Below are positions 60,915 through 64,000 of a stretch of 64,000 nucleotides of DNA, in pieces. The notes under the pieces are model-generated. The model saw only the letters and a list, made by a program, of their open reading frames with translations, was not told the DNA's origin and did not search any database. Source of the stretch: Drosophila persimilis (lineage: Eukaryota; Arthropoda; Insecta; Diptera; Drosophilidae); NCBI RefSeq assembly GCF_003286085.1, contig NW_020825326.1, forward strand, positions 2,170,001 to 2,234,000, given 5' to 3'. Numbering within the stretch: the stretch's first letter is position 1; every line of letters starts with the position of its first letter. A program made the translations under genes and the position numbers.

Positions 60915-61490
60915 AGAACGGGGGGGACGTTGTGAGTTGCTGCTGCGACCGCAACTCTACATTTATACCCGATACTTAGTCAGTATGGCTCTCCTCCGGC
61001 AGACGTCGCGAACACTGAACGACAAAGAGTGCGTGCGTGAAAGACAAAAAATCAGTCTTGACGTGTCGTCGGCCGCTGCGTAGCGACCGAAAATTAATTT
61101 GTTACTCTTGGCTATACAAATGATTGTATATGTATCTGGTACATATGGTCATTCTCTATGAGTGCGCGATTTTTAATTTTCTCGTCTCTTCAAAGTTGTG
61201 GGTGCCACAGATTTTCGTTCTTTGTGGGGCGGAAAGGGGTGAGGCGAAATTTTGAAAATACGCTTGTAACAGTGACATATCACAGAAGTCTGGGTACAAA
61301 ATGTCTTTGCTCTAACTAGTTTAGTCTCTGAGCACTAGGCGCTCATAGACACGGACAGACAGACATGGCTGAATCGACATGGCATCGGCTATTGATGCTG
61401 ATCAAGCATATATGTATATACTTTATGGGGTCGGAAACGCTTCTTTCTGGACGTTACACACATACATTTTCACCAAAAATCGAATCTAAT
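60915..61490 (-). mobile_element. DINE-1/mini-me-like element, copy 6
   Basis: The minus-strand 3' end lies at about 60925 (tail hairpin GTTGCGG...GCAGCAACTC, then AGTATCGGGTATA inverse at 60965-60978). The body continues with the CCTTTCCGCCCCAC block and a short GTCTGTCTGTCCG tract, and the core near 61390-61440. The 5' terminal block is replaced by a TCTAAT-rich stretch, so the 5' end is eroded. Confidence 0.7.
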
Positions 61491-61619
61491 CTTATCTAAT
61501 TATCAATCAATTAGATCTAATCTGTTTCCGTTTTTCTTTTAATTTTTTTACATGTCTCCTTTTTTCTATTCTTACACCAACACCAGCTCCGCCAAAGCGC
61601 TCACAGCAGGAATTTGTTT

Positions 61620-61905
61620 CTTGTGGCTCTAATAATGATCCGATCTGCTAGATATGGTCATTCTGCACGATTATGCCTTAGATTTTCGCTCTTTGTAGGG
61701 ACTCGTAACAGTGTGATATCACAGGAGTCTAGATACAAAATTCGGTTGCTTTAGCTCTTAGAGTCTTAGAGATCTAGGCTATCATCGGGACGGAAAGACG
61801 ATGCTGATCGAGAATATATGTATATACTTCCTTATGGGTGTTACACACATCCACTTCCGCCACAAATCTAATATACCCCTACACTCTTCGAGTAGCGGGT
61901 ATAAG
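61620..61905 (-). mobile_element. DINE-1-like element, copy 7 (diverged)
   Basis: On the minus strand it starts TATACCCGCTACTCGAAGAG at 61904, continues with GGGGTATATTAGATTTGTGG and TGGATGTGTGTAAC, then a reduced body without a clear (GTCY)n tract. It is next to copy 6 in the same orientation, so the two may be parts of a once tandem or nested insertion. Confidence 0.6.
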
Positions 61906-62662
61906 AACAAACAAGTTTTGGATATTAGTTCCTTGTGTTGTGCTTAACACATTTTCCAGCATGCTTTCAGGCGCCAACTGTAAATGAAGATTGTGATTTA
62001 GCTATAGATCACGGTCACAGTGTGAAAGCGAATAAAGTGAAAATTAAAAGGCGCACAATCAATGGTCTTGTTAGAGATAGCTCTTCAATCACGTTGCTAT
62101 GTCCAGCCAGAAGAATCGAAAGCCACTTTCGGGATCAGGACTTTGTTTGTTTTGGCACTTTATTTGTATTTGTATTTTTTATTTTAATTTGAATTTGTTT
62201 ATTAATCAAACATGTACAATAATATCGAATTAATATTAGTTATTTTAGTTAGTTTATCCATACAACGGTATCTATACAACAAACGTTAAGATTAGTATAA
62301 AAAAAAAACAAAAAATTTAATCGAAATATTATAGATATTGCATTTAAATTTAGGTATTATTATAATCAACATATTGTAGATTACGATTAGAAGAGGCGTG
62401 GCAGGACAGCAGGAATGGTAGCGATTTCGTTCGATTTCTGATCATCCATTAAGTTTGGCCTTTTATTTTGATTTGCTGCTTGTCAAATAAAACTAAAGCC
62501 AAGGCCGGGCATTTGTTAGCGAGCAAATAGCGAGACAGCAAATAGTTAGACAGAGACAGAGACATACATTGGCATACTGTGTGTGGCTGTGTTCGACCAT
62601 ACGGCATACGAGAAGTGGTTATCGAGGGAGAGAGACAGAGAGAGAGAGAGAGCGATGGCAAA
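61906..62662 (-). other. Probable 3' UTR of the last gene plus spacer
   Basis: No supported gene. AT-rich sequence downstream of the stop at 62663-62665 on the minus strand, with an AATAAA-type signal (TTTATT on plus) near 62462-62467. A GA tract lies at 62620-62652. Confidence 0.4.
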
Positions 62663-64000
62663 TCACTTTCGATGGCCGGCAGTATTACGTAGCTCTATGA
62701 TGGTCGCCCCGGAACCCCGTCGCAGATGCGGCTGTTGCTGCTGTGGATGCTGCAGATGCTGGTGATGTGTGTGGACATGTTGCTGGTGCTGGTGCTGGTG
62801 CTGGTGCTTGGAGTCCACCTCGCTGCTGCGACGCACGATGCTCGCCGTGTCCTTGTTGAGCTCGACGGACGGCGGCGACCGCGAATCCAGCGAGTACTTG
62901 GGCTGCAGCGGATACTTGTGGCCATTGGTGGAGGGGCTGCGCGGACCGTAGTCCTCATCGCCGTGGATTACCCGATAGAGATCTGGCGCCTGCTGGTGCA
63001 GGCCACGCAAGTACATCTGCTTCTTATCCTCCTGATATGGCAGGTCCGGGTCGTCCTCGTTGCCAGTGGCTATCTTGGTCAGATCCTTCTGACTGCGACT
63101 GATCAGATTGACAATGGAAGGACTCTTGAGGCCGCTCTTCAACGAGTTGTCTTTCCCGGAGAACAAATGCGGATTGGACTTGTAGTTCTGGCTCTGGCCA
63201 AGCCCCTGTTCCTGCCTCAGTTGATAGCCATTGCTGTAGTTACTGTTGCCACCTCCGGCTACTCCGCCGCTGTAGTTGTTCCTGGTCAGCTTTTCTATGT
63301 AGATGGGACTAGGATCATTGCTACCGTTCATGCCGTGCACATTGAAGCTCTTGCTGCGGTTCAAGACCTTGGCATAGGTGCGCGCAGGCTTTGCCGGACC
63401 CTGCGGCATTGCCTGGACCTGGCTCACTCCACGTTGCTGGGGATGCGGCTGCTGATGATGCTGGTGCTGTTGCTGCAGTGAAGTCGGTGCCGGGGGGGCC
63501 GTGACATAGGTAGAAGTAGAACGACCGTGGGGCGGTAGGGGCTTCTCTAGGCTGTAGCGGTGTTCGTGCATTTTGCGGGGCAACGTCTGAGCCGATCGGT
63601 AGTCCTGCTGCTGCTGGTGGAGATTGGGCGTGGAACCGCTAAAGCGCTGTCCGTGCTTCTGGTAGCGTCCCAGGGTATGTGACGAGGTGACAGGCGGCGG
63701 AGCCCGCGACTCGTAATAGTCGTCCTCCCGGTCCCGGTCCCGGTCCCGCTCTCGATCTGCTCGTTCCTCCACGCGCTGGTCGTAGCGCTGGCGCGGGCGT
63801 CGTTCATAGATGTTCTCCTTCCCGTAGAGGGTGCTGGAGTAGGGATCCTCGCCCAGGTAGTACCGTTGACGCGGACTGATCGTTTGCTCCAGGTGCTGCA
63901 GCTGGGGATCTGCGGACTCGGCTCGCTTGAAGGTCTGTCGTCCCGACTGCGTTGATATGGCTAGCGTGGATTGCGTCTCGGGCTTCAGAGGCTCTCGCTC
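62663..64000 (-). CDS. C-terminal exon of a large Q/H-rich protein (runs off the right edge)
   Basis: A single open frame from the right edge to a TGA stop, at least 445 codons, with no start, so only the C-terminal exon is visible. The protein is mostly disordered. It has an Arg/Asp/Glu run (ERADRERDRDRDREDD), Gln- and His-rich stretches (QQQHQHHQQ, KHQHQHQHQQHVHTHHQH), short motifs such as TLGRYQKHGQRFSGSTPN and PARTYAKVLNRSKSFNVHG that look like phosphorylation or scaffold-binding segments, and ends ATIIELRNTAGHRK. No enzyme domain is visible. The pattern suggests a cytoskeletal or polarity scaffold. Chascon is a guess based only on remembered gene order near beta-Spec; not confirmed. Confidence 0.7.
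   Translation of the reverse strand, partial: EREPLKPETQSTLAISTQSGRQTFKRAESADPQLQHLEQTISPRQRYYLGEDPYSSTLYGKENIYERRPRQRYDQRVEERADRERDRDRDREDDYYESRAPPPVTSSHTLGRYQKHGQRFSGSTPNLHQQQQDYRSAQTLPRKMHEHRYSLEKPLPPHGRSTSTYVTAPPAPTSLQQQHQHHQQPHPQQRGVSQVQAMPQGPAKPARTYAKVLNRSKSFNVHGMNGSNDPSPIYIEKLTRNNYSGGVAGGGNSNYSNGYQLRQEQGLGQSQNYKSNPHLFSGKDNSLKSGLKSPSIVNLISRSQKDLTKIATGNEDDPDLPYQEDKKQMYLRGLHQQAPDLYRVIHGDEDYGPRSPSTNGHKYPLQPKYSLDSRSPPSVELNKDTASIVRRSSEVDSKHQHQHQHQQHVHTHHQHLQHPQQQQPHLRRGSGATIIELRNTAGHRK
62788..62812. repeat. (GCTGGT)n coding repeat (His-Gln)
   Basis: Four copies of GCTGGT/GGTGCT encoding alternating His-Gln on the minus strand in the last gene. Confidence 0.8.

Noticed and set aside
1-64000. 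CRISPR arrays, rRNA or tRNA genes
   Set aside because: No regularly spaced repeats, no tRNA cloverleaf or A/B box pair, and no rRNA signature was seen; the DNA is animal nuclear sequence.

Overview
The window is nuclear DNA from a Drosophila species. Six protein genes match Drosophila genes exon by exon (Sep1, sol, a DDX10-type helicase, RhoGAPp190, IntS2, beta-Spec), and the introns, core-promoter motifs and transposons are all drosophilid. In D. melanogaster these genes lie on the X (Muller element A): from memory Sep1 and sol near 19F, the other four near 16B-C. The repeat content, especially DINE-1/mini-me type elements with (GTCY)n tracts, would fit an obscura-group species; that is inference.

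Layout. 1-1117: 5' half of Sep1 (minus). 1.1-5.2 kb: intergenic, mostly worn retrotransposon sequence. 5.25-11.53 kb: sol, a zinc-finger calpain (minus, eight coding exons, 1592 codons reconstructed). 12.3-15.35 kb: a PIF/Harbinger transposon with an intact four-exon transposase, cut on its right by a DINE-1-like element. 16.0-18.6 kb: DDX10/Dbp4-like RNA helicase (plus). 18.8-23.1 kb: a transposon cluster (LINE 3' end, mariner pieces, a second inverted DINE-1/Harbinger pair, an LTR-like scrap). 23.1-26.1 kb: AT-rich, microsatellite-rich sequence, probably the 3' UTR and downstream flank of RhoGAPp190. 26.09-34.38 kb: RhoGAPp190 (minus, 13 coding exons, 1577 codons). 37.26-40.78 kb: IntS2 (minus, three exons, 1132 codons). 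45.58-53.88 kb: beta-Spectrin (plus, seven coding exons, 2291 codons). 54.6-61.9 kb: five more DINE-1-like copies around an NRF-type membrane acyltransferase gene (57.33-59.54 kb, minus, four exons). 62.66 kb to the end: last exon of a large Q/H-rich protein gene (minus) that runs off the window.

The coding genes are independent housekeeping, cytoskeletal and signalling genes, not an operon or linked pathway: septin and spectrin (cortex), p190RhoGAP (Rho signalling), Integrator subunit 2 (snRNA and RNA polymerase II termination), DDX10 (ribosome biogenesis), SOL (calpain protease).

The most interesting observations are the likely rearrangement breakpoint between sol and the helicase gene, filled by Harbinger and DINE-1 sequence; two introns (in sol and RhoGAPp190) that are open and in frame, so their retention would add 28 or 29 residues; a sol donor site that contains an in-frame stop; and a possible 51-nt in-frame cassette exon in beta-Spec. 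I see no sign of a wholly new biological system.
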